NCBI GenBank assembly: GCA_946965045.2
Contig: OX337228.1
Location: forward strand, 1,364,001-1,428,000
DNA: 64,000 bases
Source of the DNA: Epithemia pelagica
Taxonomy: Eukaryota; Bacillariophyta; Bacillariophyceae; Surirellales; Surirellaceae
Direction: 5' to 3'
The notes beneath the pieces were generated by a model. It was given only the letters and a program-made list of their open reading frames with translations, was not told where the DNA came from and did not search any database. The translations under genes were made by a program, and so were the position numbers. Below are positions 41,324 to 55,922 of the stretch, in pieces; positions within the stretch are counted from its first letter, which is position 1, and every line of letters starts with the position of its first letter.

Positions 41324-41897
41324 ATCCATTCATGTCATAAAGGCCAGTTTCTCTATTCTTTTCTGCTCGATTGCATGTATCGTTGGTTGATAGATTTGGA
41401 TATGAGAGAATGAGAGAGGCCTTAGTTCAGGTCGATTCTTTTCTTGCTATGCTAGGAGCATTTGTTTGTTTCGTCACACGCCGACTGTTCGTCTAAGCTA
41501 GAGGAGTATTGGTTTTGTTTGGCTGTAGAATAGGGGGACTCGGGACTAAAGATTTTGGGGGTCGTGGATGTAGGGCTTGGGGAATTAGGATCAAACTGAG
41601 ACTATGACCCTGAATATTAACGGAAGTCCCAACGCAGTTTGCACTCATTTTCAATATTGCCCCATGTCGTACTTAACCGTTTCTCTCATAGTACAGAAAG
41701 TCATATTCGGTCCTTCACGTATCTTGATAGGCACCGAAAGGAAGAAAATGAGATGCCCAGCCGCACTCCATACCACACTCCGCCGTCGGTCGGCGCAATC
41801 CAGCAAGTGACAGCGATTCGTCGATTGAGTTGCTATTGATGGGGTATACCTTGTAGGGCCCTGTGTGTACAAGGGTACTTTACTTGTTGTTACTCGC
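41324..41897. other. intergenic region, no gene seen
   Basis: 3' flank of the two-exon gene and 5' flank of the Ser/Lys-rich gene. Short frames on both strands (41604-41914) have no supporting feature. Confidence 0.5.
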
Positions 41898-43757
41898 ATG
41901 TCCTCGAGCGGCATCTCTGTTGCAGCAGAAATATCTCTTGCCGACTTTCAATTGGGACAGCTCATGGCAAATAAGAAGTCGTCTCCAGACCAAGCAACAG
42001 CAGCATCGTCGTGGGATCTAGAGGCATTCGAGCAACAGGTACAGGGAGACAGCAACTGGAGTCAGGGCTCATCATCCAGGAAGAAGAAGAAAAAGGCAAA
42101 TCGGCTTCAGGACATTGCAATAACCAACTTGGACACCCCACCTTCCTCGCCACAGGTCACGAAAACGAACGAAACCAGTAGCACGTGGCCGTTTGAAAGC
42201 AGTCCGTGCCGAATGTTTGGAGGAAAGAACACACGTGCAGCGTCCACCGATGACGGAGACAGCAAAAATGAGCAGCTCTTTGACGCTAAATTCGCGGATC
42301 GCTCCGTCAACAAGAGAATGGTGTCCGACCCCGAGGAGGAGGACGAAGAAACGAGTATAGAAGATGAGTTTACCTCGGAAGACTTGATCTTGGGTGAGAG
42401 TGACGACGATTCGGACTCCTCTGTGGGCACAGGAGGAGCCAAGGAAGATCTTCACCGAACCGGCTTGGTGAGAAATGACCGAGCCGAAAGCCCAAGTCAG
42501 AGAAAGAATGCGAACGATGAGAAATCAAATGCTCGTCCGGCTTCTCGAGGCAAGAGTGCGAGTCCCCAACGTACTGGTTCGGAACGAAAGACACGTCTCT
42601 CCAGGACCAAGAGAGATACTGCTACCGTGTCTTCTGCATCCAAGCCTGTACCCAAGATGGAAAAGAAAGCTAGCCCTCCAAAGAAACAGGATAAACCAAA
42701 AGCTGGTTCCGGTTTGGAGAAACAAATCAAAACCGATCGAAGCAATCGACGGAAACCAGACAAACCGCGAAGTCATAGTACGAGCGAAGATCTCATGTCC
42801 GTCTCACATCATGGGGGTACCAGTGGGGGCTCTCGGGTCCGACGTGGTTTAAATAGGGCCAAGTCATCGGATGGAATGGAGGGTTTCAGTGGTGGTTCTT
42901 CAGAGAATACATGGAGTCGAAAGGGTGGTAAACGTGATGATCTCTCCTCTGCATCTCTACACACGAGTGCCTCATTGGGCCGTAGCAGCCGATCTTCATC
43001 GGTACGTAGGGATGGCAATTCAGCGCGACCATCGGTTGCCATGGATCGTCGAAGCAAGTTTGCTCGAGCCATGTCGACTTCCAACGTGAAACGTCCCGAA
43101 GAATACGCGCATAGTGAAACAAAGAATGAGAACAAAATTTCCCAATCCATTTCGGAACGACGCAAAACGTCAAAGCCATCTTCGTCGTCGGCGAGTGTCC
43201 CTTCTCGAGATGTCGATGAACAACTGGCGGCAAGCGTCGAAGCCAAGGGTGAAACCACCAAGATTTCTCAGTTCCTCTCCGACAAGCGCAAGACTTCCAA
43301 GAACTCTTCATCGGCTAGTGTTGTATCGCGGGAAAGTACCGCTAGCGTAAGCAGGGCCGCCAAGGCGGATAACGAGGACACCACGACAGGGGAAGACGGA
43401 GAACAACCAAGATCCTCTTCCAAGACGAGGCCAACGATGCGTCGCAAACGTTCCCAACGATTTGGGAGAAGTGGATCGAGCCGATCTATCAGCTCATCAA
43501 AGCAAACAGAAGGTGATGGAAAGTCTGGCAATGCCTTGTCAAGTTCCACAAACGATGGAGGAAAATCGTCGAGAAGAAGCAGTCGTGAACGACGAGATTT
43601 GATGGTTCTCTTGCGCGAAAAGAAATCTATTCAGCCAGTGGATCTGATGGACAAGGAGAATCGAAAGATGCTTCACTTTCTCATGTATGAACACAAGATG
43701 GGAATATCACAGGACGAGCTCCAGCAACGGATTCGGAAGGAAAAAGAGTCTTCGTAA
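41898..43757 (+). CDS. Ser/Lys/Arg-rich disordered protein (619 aa)
   Basis: Function unknown. Nearly the whole chain is low complexity and probably disordered: SSSRKKKKKANRLQ, SDPEEEDEETSIEDEFTS, then many Ser/Arg/Lys segments (RRGLNRAKSSDGMEGFSGGS, ASLGRSSRSSSVRRDGNSA). A motif of about 17 residues is repeated: KISQSISERRKTSKPSSSSA and KISQFLSDKRKTSKNSSSA, each followed by a SR-type phrase. The C-terminal ~45 residues are structured and probably the conserved part: RRDLMVLLREKKSIQPVDLM, then MLHFLMYEHKMGISQDELQQ. I chose ATG 41898 (MSSSGISVAAEISLADFQLG) over 41865, because the upstream 11 codons look like leader sequence. Possibly a phosphoregulated scaffold, by composition only. Confidence 0.7.
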   Translation: MSSSGISVAAEISLADFQLGQLMANKKSSPDQATAASSWDLEAFEQQVQGDSNWSQGSSSRKKKKKANRLQDIAITNLDTPPSSPQVTKTNETSSTWPFESSPCRMFGGKNTRAASTDDGDSKNEQLFDAKFADRSVNKRMVSDPEEEDEETSIEDEFTSEDLILGESDDDSDSSVGTGGAKEDLHRTGLVRNDRAESPSQRKNANDEKSNARPASRGKSASPQRTGSERKTRLSRTKRDTATVSSASKPVPKMEKKASPPKKQDKPKAGSGLEKQIKTDRSNRRKPDKPRSHSTSEDLMSVSHHGGTSGGSRVRRGLNRAKSSDGMEGFSGGSSENTWSRKGGKRDDLSSASLHTSASLGRSSRSSSVRRDGNSARPSVAMDRRSKFARAMSTSNVKRPEEYAHSETKNENKISQSISERRKTSKPSSSSASVPSRDVDEQLAASVEAKGETTKISQFLSDKRKTSKNSSSASVVSRESTASVSRAAKADNEDTTTGEDGEQPRSSSKTRPTMRRKRSQRFGRSGSSRSISSSKQTEGDGKSGNALSSSTNDGGKSSRRSSRERRDLMVLLREKKSIQPVDLMDKENRKMLHFLMYEHKMGISQDELQQRIRKEKESS

Positions 43758-43878
43758 ATTGGTCACTGGAATGGAAATAGATGAAAATTTCAAGTTAATG
43801 AAAATCGAAGAACGCTTATCCAATGTTCCATGAAAGCTAGTAGCTAGTTCTACGAATCAAATCGTTCCTTCTACACAG

Positions 43879-45510
43879 TTAGAGTAGGAGACTGTTGGGA
43901 CCCTCCACGTGTGTTTTGAAGGCAGCCAGCCATTGAGCTCCCACCGCTCCATCCACAACGCGGTGATCGCAACTCAATGTGGCAGTCATCATGACAGCCT
44001 CCTTATATATAGATTCTGCACCCTCGTCGTCATTGGGAATAATGCGGTTTTCCAGAGCTCCGATTGCCAGGGCACATGATTGAGGCTCTCGGATGATGGG
44101 TGCACATGATTTGATGCCATACATACCCAAATTCATGACTGTAAATGTTCCGAGACCACCCAACACAGAGGGAGCCTCTTCTCCTTCTTCGACAGGCTCT
44201 AGCGCTGTCACAAATGTCTTGAGTTCCGACGCAATCTCTTTGAGGCCTTTTGCACCCAAGTTCGAAATCACTGGTGTGTACAGTGAATCTCCCGAACCAA
44301 CCACCACGTTCACATTGATATGATCGTACACTCGCACATGTGAATCCATCCATGCCGCATTGGCACTGGGAATGGTCTTCATTGCCGCTCCAGCCGCTTT
44401 GAGCAAAAATTCATACACCCCCAATTGCGCCTCTTCGGGCAACGAGGCATTCAGACTCGCTCGGGTGGCCAAAAGCTGGTCCATGTTCACATCCACCGTA
44501 AGATAATAATGCGGAATGTTTCGTTTGGCCTGTTGCAATCGGGCTGCGACTTCTTGGGCGTGTACCGACAAGGGATAATCCGTGAATCCTTCGCCGGGTA
44601 CGGGAACGGCCGTTTGCATACTGGCCAGGGCCGGTGCTGGAGTCGTCGTCGCCCCTGCCGCTGCGGATGGTGTGAATTCTTTCACATCGGCCGCTAGAAT
44701 CCTTCCTCCGGGTCCGGTTCCTGGAATTTGCTCTATTGTGTATCCCATCTCTTTGGCTAGCATTCGTGCCAGAGGTGAGGCAAAGACGCGTTCCCCCAAA
44801 GCAGCAGAGGATGCTGGAGCGGCGGCGGCGGGTGCCGGAGTCGGTGCCGCAGCAGGTGCGGCCGGAGTGGGAGCTGGCGGTGCGGCTGCTGCTGCGGCAG
44901 CGGGTGGAGCGGCCGCAGGGGCGGAATCCACGGTAAAATCGCCAAAGGCCGCCACATCCTCTTCGGATTCGACCGTCACGAGAATGGGATCTCCCACCTT
45001 GAGTTCGGTCGACCCTGCCTCGGCCAAAATTTTGGCCACAACTCCATCATCTTGGGCCTCAAAGTCGACAGTGGCCTTGTCTGTCTCGACGCTACAAATA
45101 ATGTCACCCGCAGCGAACGAGTCCCCCACTCCCAAGTTCCAGGAACCAATCGAGCCGGATTCCATGGTCTACCAATATAGAATTGCCAAGGAACGTATAC
45201 AATACCATCATCGACATGACGACAAATCAGAGGAAGAAATGAAATCAATGATATAAATTGTAAGCTCATGACAAACGAGCGAAAGGATACATGGCCATCC
45301 AAGGGCCTCACAAAAAAACACAACAACATATCTTACTGGTGACAGTGCAGGAAGGCCGACAACTTCATGAGACGGATAAGAGGCGAAAGATCGTCGGATC
45401 ATCCTGGAAAGCCATGGAGACTGCGAAGATACTGCGGCTGGTCTCAATGCATTTCTTGCACTCATAAAGAGTGATCTGCCAGAGGACGATCGCCATGCCA
45501 TGGACGCCAT
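43879..45510 (-). CDS. DLAT: dihydrolipoamide acetyltransferase, E2 of mitochondrial pyruvate dehydrogenase
   Basis: Transfers the acetyl group from lipoamide to CoA in the pyruvate dehydrogenase complex. Exon 1 (45510-45337) and exon 2 (45168-43879) join in phase 0 across a 168-nt intron to give 487 aa. The join creates VVGLPALSPTMESGSIGSW, the standard start of the lipoyl domain. Residues 1-46 (MASMAWRSSSGRSLFMSARN..) form an Arg/Ser-rich mitochondrial presequence. There is one lipoyl domain with the lipoylated Lys89 in SVETDKATVDFEA, then an Ala/Pro linker. The E1/E3-binding domain is ASPLARMLAKEMGYTIEQIP with GTGPGGRILAADV, and the acyltransferase domain ends with the catalytic SCDHRVVDGAVGAQW. 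The length fits a single-lipoyl E2. It is head-to-head with the Sec6 gene, 266 bp between starts. Confidence 0.93.
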
Positions 45511-45776
45511 CTTTCTTCTTTCTGTATTTTGGTTGTGTGCAAAAATGCCGACCCAGAAACATGGAGGGGTTGCGCACACACGCAACGATGATGCCACCTC
45601 TTGGCTCTTTTGTACACTTTTGACCACAGTACGCCGAAAGATTCACCACGGGTGGCATACAGACGTTGCTGGTACACAAGGAAAAAATCAACGGTTGGCC
45701 CCTGATTTTTCGTGGGGGTCAAACGATTGAACTCTCAACCCCCAAACTTTGGCAGCAGAATCAAAAGAAACGAACC

Positions 45777-48700
45777 ATGGCGGCTCACCGACGTGCCAAG
45801 TCGGCTCTCAACCCATTTGGCAGTGGATCGTTTGATTCGGATGACAACAACAATAATGACGGGAAGGATGCCGTTCCGTCCGCTTTGGTGAGTGGCAATG
45901 CCGACAAGGGACCGTCCAACAACAATCCGTTTGATTTGGGCGATGTCGATTTTGCCAAGGTACAAAAGCGTCGTGATGCACGTCGGGCCGCCAAAGAACA
46001 AGCAAAGGAAGAAGCGGCCAAGTCTTTGTTGCAAGGAATGGATGCCACGGAGGAACCCAAGAGCAACAACAATGAATCCGCGGGTGTTCCCCTCGAATCT
46101 GGAAAGACTCCACAAACGCAACAAAGATCGCGACGACCCAAAATTGTGTTGCGATCCAAAACGGTGGGATCCGAAGTGATTGGTCAATCCAAGCAGCAAA
46201 ACAATCTTATGAATAGCATTTTGGGGACCTTTGTCAATAAAGAAAAAGAAACCATCGAGGAAGAGATGACTGAACCGCAAGAAACCCTCGTGAAGATTGG
46301 ACAGAAAAAACTTGCCATTTGGCCTTATGATGACTATCACCTTGTTCAAAAGGCCTACTATGAACGATTGGGAGACGGCACGGGTGGTGAAGATCAGGAC
46401 GAGCTTCATACTCAAGCTCCGGAAGTCGTTGACAACAGCAGCATTCCCATTTTTCAGAGACCGGCAGATCCTCCCGATATCCCTTCCGCAGTGGTCGGTC
46501 TTCAGTTGACTGACTTTGAGGCAAAGGCTGAGGAACGCAGTATTGCCATTGTTAGTACTTGGCTGTTCGATGCTGGATTGATTGATGAGCTTCTCGTTAA
46601 CGGAGGTATGATGGGATCTCTCTTTAACGTAAACGGCGATGATGGGGCAGGTGCTGGGGAAGGTGTCGAGATTGGATCGCATGGTTTCCCCATTGAAGGT
46701 CCAACAAAGATGGACAAAGAAATTTCCAAACTTCGTAATGCTACCAGGAGGCAATTATCGTTGATTAATGCCCGCTTGAATGATGGTGTGGCTGCAACGG
46801 GCTCAGAAGTTCAAGAGCTTGTAAATCTTGTCATTGCAACCAAGGATGACATTGGTCGACTACGGGAACTGTCAACCTATGTGAGCAACTCAGACTCGGT
46901 AGAACAGAATACAGAATTTATGCTTACGAACTACCCCAAGTTGAAACAAACGATCAATGCTAGACGGAACTTGGCACGCTGTTTCCGAGAGCTTGATTTC
47001 TTTTCGCAGATTCCCACCACCTGCGATCGCTTACGTGAGGAAATGCATGCTGGTGAATACACAGCTCATGAATGGTCCACTCTGCGTTCGGTTTGCCGTG
47101 AACATGTGGAGCTTCAACTATTTCTTGTGGAAGCAGAAGCAGGAATGAAAAAGCGACTTGAGGAGGAAGAAATGGAGGAACAAGCCCAGCGCAACGCGTC
47201 ATCGTCTAAAAAGAAAGGACGGCGCAAGGATCAATTTGATTTGAAAGCTCTGTCCAATGTCGGCCTCGAACAGAAACAGAAGAATGATTTGATTGATAAG
47301 TTCCTTTCCGAACATGTAGAAAATGTATGGGAGTTGGGAGATGAAATTCGTATGCGAATCATGAGTGGCATTGAATCGGCCTTTGAATTAGCTATGAACA
47401 ACCCGGGTGGTATGGTGGCCCTCGTTGAGGCAGTGGAAGTCTACGATACAGCAAACGAAGAGTACAAGGCTGTTCATGGAGTTGAGGCAGGCCAAGCGAG
47501 CCATAATCTACGTTTCACAGACATGCGTCCAGCGGCACTGGGAACACTCTACAAAGACTTTGAACGTCGAGGTCTGGATATTTTCAGCGATCTCATTTCT
47601 CAAGCTGCCGATATTGCGGAAGAGGACGAAGAGGTTTCGAATCAGCAGTTCACTGCCGTCCTTCGTGCAGCCAACGAACTCACATCGGAGATTGGTGTTG
47701 TGAAAGAACAAATGGCTCCTTGCTTCCCTCCGAACTGGGCAATTGAGACCTTGTGGACAACCTGTGTGGCGCATGTATGCTCCAACAATATTCTTCAACA
47801 GATTGGAGGTACTGATGGACACAAGCTCCCTGATTTGACTGTGACACAACTGCTGGATCTGGTGGCGTGGGTGGAGAGCTTTCGTGAGGTGATTGAAGAA
47901 GCCTTCCCAAACATTGCTTCGATTGCTTCTAAGCGGGCATATTTTGATAAACCTCCCACATTGCTTGTTGACAACAAGAAATCTGTGGACCTCGAGGCTG
48001 CAAAGGACACACTGGCTTGGGTGAATAACATTTTATGGGATGTTCACGATTTGTCGAAAGATGAATTTCTGTACAGAACCAAAGAACAGACGGAGGAATG
48101 GTTGGACAACGTCTATGAGTAAGTTTGTATTTGTTTGACTTGAGAGCACGTGGGACAAACAAGATTAAACTCTCTTCCTTTTCTAAATTGATTGAATTGC
48201 AGTGCCGAACCTACAAAGACTCAGACAGCCGAAGGCCGACTCGTTACATCCCTATGTGAAGATGTTTATTCACTTGCAGGGGTGCAACTTCGAACAATTC
48301 GCGAGCGTCTCACTCGTAGATCCGAAGCATTGGTACAGGCGGTTGGAGTGATTTTTAAGAATCTCTATGAAAAGCAGATTGCGACGCGAGACAACTACTG
48401 CAAGGACTTTGAAGAATGTTGCGCAGCAAGTAACGATTTCATTCGTATGAGTGAGAAGTGTGAAGAGATTGTGACTGAAATCCAAGATGAGTGCAACTTG
48501 TCGCCAGAAGCCAGCGAGACACTCGAAGAACAAGCTGCTGCTCTTCTCGGTCTGTACAGTGGTGATGCTGTTTACGCGGCTCAGAAAACCCACTTATACA
48601 TCTTTGAGCCTATTGAAGAAGCTATCGCCGAGGATTTGTTTAGTGCAGAATGGCTTGAACATATGACCCACAACGAAGCCGCCTTGACTGTTGTTCGTAC

Positions 48701-49403
48701 TCTGGATGATTTTATGGAAGATCTCGAAAACTTCCTCGACGAAGTCATGGTTCAAAAATGTGTTGAGGCTCAGGTTAACGCGACAGTAAACTTTTACATT
48801 ACCAATCTGTTGAGGAAATCATCTGGGCATAACAGCAGTCGAAGCTCCTATTTCTCGGACAACCAGCAGGCTCTGGCCCGCATTCGTGGAGATATTCAAA
48901 TTATCCGAGAATACTTTGATGGTCTATCAGGAGACATGCCCGCTCTTACGCGTGTGATTGAGAGAGAATTTGGATTCCTTGATAGTATCGTTGAAGTTGT
49001 GGCGATTGCGGCGGAATTGTCCCACAGTGACATTCGAGATTTTGTGCTCGTTTTGCAAAAGACAATCAAGAACTTTGCAATCACCAAGTTTGTGGTCGGT
49101 GACATTTATCATTTGGTGAAACCGGGCATTGAACATACGATATATGAACTGATTGATGGCATGGAGAGTGAAATGGCTGCTGTAGCTCCAAATGATGAAC
49201 AGGCCGCGTCTGTTGCACGAAACCGAATGACAGTCCCTGGACTTCGTATCGATCAAGAGCTTGCTAAGCATATTCAGGACAGCACCAGGCACCGTCCGCT
49301 ACAAGCGGGAACACTTGACCGAGCCGAAGCGGCACTCCGTAGTTGGACATCTAACTGGGTTGGAGGACAAAACAATGCTGATTCCAACGAAGATGATGAT
49401 TAG
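45777..49403 (+). CDS. SEC6: exocyst complex subunit Sec6 (EXOC3-like)
   Basis: Subunit of the exocyst, which tethers secretory vesicles to the plasma membrane. Exon 1 (45777-48118) and exon 2 (48203-49403) join in phase 2 across an 84-nt intron (1180 aa). The first ~250 residues are a lineage-specific, charged extension (MAAHRRAKSALNPFGSGSFD, FAKVQKRRDARRAAKEQAKE). The helical rod shows exocyst-type features: NYPKLKQTINARRNLARCFR followed by ELDFFSQIPTTCDRL; LFLVEAEAGMKKRLEEEEME; LYKDFERRGLDIFSDLISQA. The C-terminal part, with ATVNFYITNLL, YFDGLSGDMPALTRVIEREF, and FLDSIVEVVAIAA, is the part most like Sec6. It is longer than animal or yeast Sec6 (about 750-800 aa) because of the N-terminal extension. 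The assignment is by pattern and could not be scored here. Confidence 0.7.
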
Positions 49404-51152
<1,749 letters not shown>

Positions 51153-51306
51153 AGCTCTTGGTATTCGACTGATCGAAGTCCTTTCTATACTTTCAGAGCG
51201 TAGTATCAACTAGTCTTTGTTTGAACATGACGCAGTGCTACCTAGACACCAATAGCTACAATTTCCATTTTCGGTGGAAGAAAAGAAAAAGTCGTTCTAT
51301 TAGTGG

Positions 51307-54300
51307 CTACTGACGAGCTGGTCCGACCCCTTCATCGTTTGGTAGTGGATCGTCCGTGTCCGGATATATATGTTCTACTTCTTCGTAATCATCCACTGGA
51401 ACCATCGACCCGACTGAAGTACAATGGCTGCAGGTATCTTCCACGTCCATATTGTCGTCATCTACAACGGCTGCGTTGGACCCAGAAATCTCACTTGAAG
51501 TTGATGCTACCTTTGAGTCTGGAACGTCCGCAATAATAGCTGGTCCAGATGGCTCGGGAGTTTGCAGATTCAGTAAAAAGTTCTCATCAACCGGTACGTC
51601 ACGCCGCCGGTAATATAGCACATAGGCAGCCTCCGATATTATGGAACGTTTGTCGACATCCGTGTTCACCCTACTGTCATCGTAGTAGCACCACACTCCA
51701 TCGTCATTTAGGGCATGGGCAGTGTAGTGCCCCCCTCCCAATCCGCCGTAGTGGTTGCTTACAGCGTAGCAATCATATATTGGCTTTTCGTCTTCGGTCC
51801 AATGCATGACATGCTCAGTTAAATCAAGACCCTCTAAAGGGAAGTCGATGAAAAGATTGATTTTGTCACGCCGGTGTGTCGTCGCAGAATAATGGAATCT
51901 CTTGAGGTGGACAATGAGAATGGGAGGAGTTCGATATAGATCAAATTGTTTCCATGCTCTGACGTGCTTTTGGCAACGATTGCAATACCACATCTCCGTT
52001 TCTTCTAACTGTTCCATCTGACAGTACTTCTCAATACAATCAAGAACACTAGTGGTGGTCTTCGCTTTCCTCGCTCTTGTCACGGGGACGTTCTCCTCGT
52101 CCTCGGTGCTGCGTGCCGCAGAATCATCAACAGCTTCATATTCTTCTGTATCAAACACTCTCTCAATCAGCTCGTCCGTCCATTCCAGATTCACCATGCC
52201 CTGATCTCCGACAATATGTGCAACTATGTGATTTTCTTCGTGGTCTTTTGGAGAGGCCATGGGTACGCGGCGACTATCCACTCTTCTGAATCCGCGATCC
52301 TTTTCCAAACTACCCAACTGGCTGCTGTTGTCGTACGATTTAACACTGTAGCCGGGATTCTTACGATCGTACGAAAGTGGTATCTGTCGCATGATCAACA
52401 GTTCTGGTGACCCAAATGAATTATCACCAAATTCTCTGCTTGCACCTTGAAACCTTGACGGTTCAGTGGTACCGTTAGACTCTGAAGTTGATTCCCCCGA
52501 CATTTTTTCATTCACAGTGCGAGTCTCTCCTGGTCGTCGAAGAGACCGGAAGAGCCTTTTGGCAAGTACCTCTCGTAAGCCGTATACAGTCATATCCGAA
52601 GAAATACGAAGAACCAAAGGGTTACAGAAATATTGAGACCGTGACGCAGGAGCACCACCACTCGATTTCATTCGAATGCTTATCTTGATGCCTCCGGGAG
52701 ATTCATCCTTTTTCGCCCGAATCAATCGAAGAATTTCAGCACGCATCTTCGCTGCGCAGAACTCTAAAATGGCCAGATCTTGCAGGGACCTGACATTTTC
52801 AAAGACAGGACTACAATCACATCGGGCCATCAAATCTGGAATCTCATCGTCATTGACTTTTCTTGCATTGTCAACGACGTCGAGGTCTTTGATTTCGTTG
52901 TAGCATTGTTCCAGAAAGGTTGTAGTTCTTTGATAGAGCTTGACACGATCATCCGTTGTCCCCTTTGACGGATTAAACGCATTAAGAAAACCCAAATGAT
53001 TGCAAAGATATTTTGCATATTCTTCTGTCCATTTGTCCCCTGTGTTCAATCTCGTAATTGTGGCAAGGTCCAACTGGTACCGTTTCGGCTGTGAATCTTT
53101 CATATTACACATACCCAACTCACTATCACCATCTTTGGCTTTTTCCTTCGACAACGCAGCTATCTCCGATGATGGACGCAGTGCATACACAAAGGTTTCA
53201 TCCGTATCACGGATGCGATCTATTTCATCAGTCAAGTTGTACCAAGAGTAGATTTCTTTTTGCCACATGTCCACGACACACATGTCTTCGGCCAACAGTT
53301 CTTTCTCCACTCCGAGTTTCAGGACTTGGTCTCGAGTCCGCTTTGCAAGTTCTTGGATTGTGCCTGTCTTGGGGAGCGTAATGGAAAGACTTTGTACACG
53401 TTTTGCCGGGTCAAGAGGCACATAATGTATAGCTAATGTTCGTTCAGATGACCCTGGAATCGGCACGGATAGATACATGAAGGGGTCAAATGTGGTTGAG
53501 ACCCGCCCACAACCGGGTTCACAACATTGAACTCGACTCTTCACCTGCCCCATGAAATTATCAGACACCCTAGAATCTTCCCTTTTCCTGTGCAAGTCCC
53601 AGGCTTTGTCGGCTGCTTCTCGATCTGACTCTCCGTCCTCTTGTTCTGGCTTCTCAATGTACGGTTTCTTCGATATTCGATTCGTATCTTCATGAAGCGC
53701 ATCCAAGAGATAGGTTGCGAATTCCTGAGAATCGTGTTGTTCGTATCCCATGAACTGTTCTGCATGCTTGCCCACAATGTACTTGAACTCTCGTGGGTAG
53801 ACGACATGACCTGTGCTTGGAGACCACCTGACGTTGTTGCTTCCTTGTTCAAGAGCGGATTTTCCGACAACCGTTTTTGTTTCCTGACTCCACATTTCGG
53901 TCATGAGATCGGCAAAAGCTAATGCCAATTCACCTCTGGTTCCCAGGGGATTGACGCGATTAAGCTCTCGTCGAAACTCCCCTGAAAGAAAATATTTTTG
54001 CAGGGGTTGCGTATGCCCCAAACACTGCAAGGTACTGTTCATAAAGCATGTGTTACCAAGGTTGCCTAGTCCTGACCCGTACCGAAAACGGTTAAGCGTG
54101 GTGATTGACCGCAATGAGGGCGCCGAACCAACGTTGTCGCTGTCCATTGCCCAATAATCATCACCATGGTTCGTGGAGGCATTGTTATTCGTGGGGCTGA
54201 GGCCAAAATCATCATCTATTGCTGTTGTGCCCACACCCGCCCGCGACTTACCAATCGGAGAGTACAACGATGACTCTTTGGTCGCAGCGAATGTCGTGGA

Positions 54301-55454
54301 AGGTGGTAGCAAAAGAACGCCTCCTTGCTGTTGACTAGAAATACTCAAATCTTCCCCACCAAGAGCACCGTCAGAAGGAGCATCTTTCATCATACCAGTC
54401 GAGATCTAAGCAAGGAAATCAATAAATTTGTAAGTACTACATGGAAAAGAAGCACGAAGCCAACAAAACAACTTACGTCTTGTTCATTGTCGCTGTCATC
54501 CGAAACTTGTTGGCGATCACCCGAAGCAACGTGACTGGGAATGATGTGCACGGAAGCCTTTTGGTTGAAGGTCGAGTGGAAGGGTCCCTCATCATCTTGA
54601 GGGTTCCTCATTGCGTTGTCTTGGAGCGTGTCTGCGAGTCCATCATCAAGATTTGTTGCGTACGGAAACCTTCCCGATGCTGGTATAGGTATAAGTCCGC
54701 TGTGACCGTTTGAAACAGACGATAAGTACAAAGGGCCAGAGGAGTGGGGATCGACTACCAAACTGGACTCATTCCTTTTGTGTACTCGTACAACTGCCGA
54801 CAATTCATGGGTGCAACCAAATTTCTTCGACAAGAGAAGCCATGCATGACTTCCCACCAAATAGAAATGTTTCTCATGTAGCATATCTTTACGTAATGTA
54901 TAACTTCCATTTGGTCCATCGTCTCCATTGGTCGGATCACCAGCAGATTGTTGTTGATGTTGCGAAACGGACGAACTCGCTTTCGTTTCCACAAGCGAGG
55001 AATTGTCTATACAATCGACAATTTCTCGCCAGTCTTTGGATACACGTGGAGGAGGTTTCAGTACATGTCTCCATGCCTTTCGTAGCCAAGGTGCACTGAC
55101 AAGATAGTATTTCATCTTCTCATACCTCACGCTTCCATTGCTTTGGAAGAGCACCGTCGAACCATCGGCAAGTCCAGTTTTGGATTGTGCATTCAACATA
55201 TCCATCGTATCCGCTTCCTGGAGAGTGACAGGTGCAATAAAGAAAAGGGATATCATGTTTTGGGTGAGAGACAAATGGTCGCCATCGAAGAGTTGACTGC
55301 ATCGAGGGAATGTCCACACGATCAACGCCATTCCTGGTCTTTCTCACAAAATCTCCAAAGTGGACCGACCGACGCGCTCAACGAGTACACTTACCGACGC
55401 CTCACGGTAGGCTCTGGCTATGGCCATTGCTTCCTCCACCACCGTATCATCCAT
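51307..55454 (-). CDS. ubiquitin carboxyl-terminal hydrolase, DUSP plus USP (USP4/11/15 type)
   Basis: Cysteine protease that removes ubiquitin. Exons 55454-55395, 55217-54477 and 54405-51307 all join in phase 0 (1299 aa). The second exon carries a DUSP-like domain (YYLVSAPWLRKAWRHVLKPP, HFYLVGSHAWLLLSKKFGC). The USP domain begins with the Cys box YGSGLGNLGNTCFMNSTLQC (catalytic Cys about residue 387), continues through YEQHDSQEFATYLLDALHED, two CxxC pairs (VQCCEPGCGRVSTTFDPF; WYCNRCQKHVRAWKQFDLYR), and ILIVHLKRFHYS. It ends with the His box YGGLGGGHYTAHALNDDGVW and CYYDDSRV. The large insertion between the two halves and the DUSP match the USP4/USP15/Ubp12 class. The C-terminal ~100 residues are acidic. 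The donor after 54477 (C|GTAAGT) is slightly off consensus but keeps frame. Confidence 0.9.
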
Positions 55455-55922
55455 GTTAAAATCTGCACCAGCGTAGAGAAAAGGCTGCTTGATTATTTTT
55501 GGTTGTCTTTGTTGTGTGTTCATTGATGGTCCTCTGTCCTGTGTGGTCTGTGTGTAGTTTGCGTGTGGTCATTTCGTGGCACAACGAGGATTCTTCTGAC
55601 GACCAGACACCAGACCTCGCATAGTTATTTTTTGTGTCGCGGCTCGCGGCTTGCTCTCGAGCACGACGCATTCTCGGTCGCTCAAAAAATGCTATCCTGC
55701 CTATGCCGCGGACTTGAACGTGCCATGAAGAATCCTATGCTACCCTCCTACTCCTACTAGGTACTCCTAGGCCCTTTGAACATACGAAAGATTCCAAATT
55801 CGAAGCCTTGCGCATCACAATAACCTCTAACTACTACAAGGACTACCTATTGAGAGATGCAGCTACCGTTGTCGTTGTCTTGTTATTTCTAATCATCATG
55901 GCAAGTGGGCACGCAACCAAGC
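55455..55922. other. intergenic region
   Basis: 5' flank of the ubiquitin protease and 3' flank of HSP110. Several frames of 60-70 codons have no support. ACTCCTACTAGGTACTCCTA near 55749 contains a short direct repeat. Confidence 0.45.

Noticed and set aside
45735-46754. 339-codon minus-strand ORF
   Set aside because: Antisense to the Sec6 gene; no motif, and splitting the Sec6 frame would be required.
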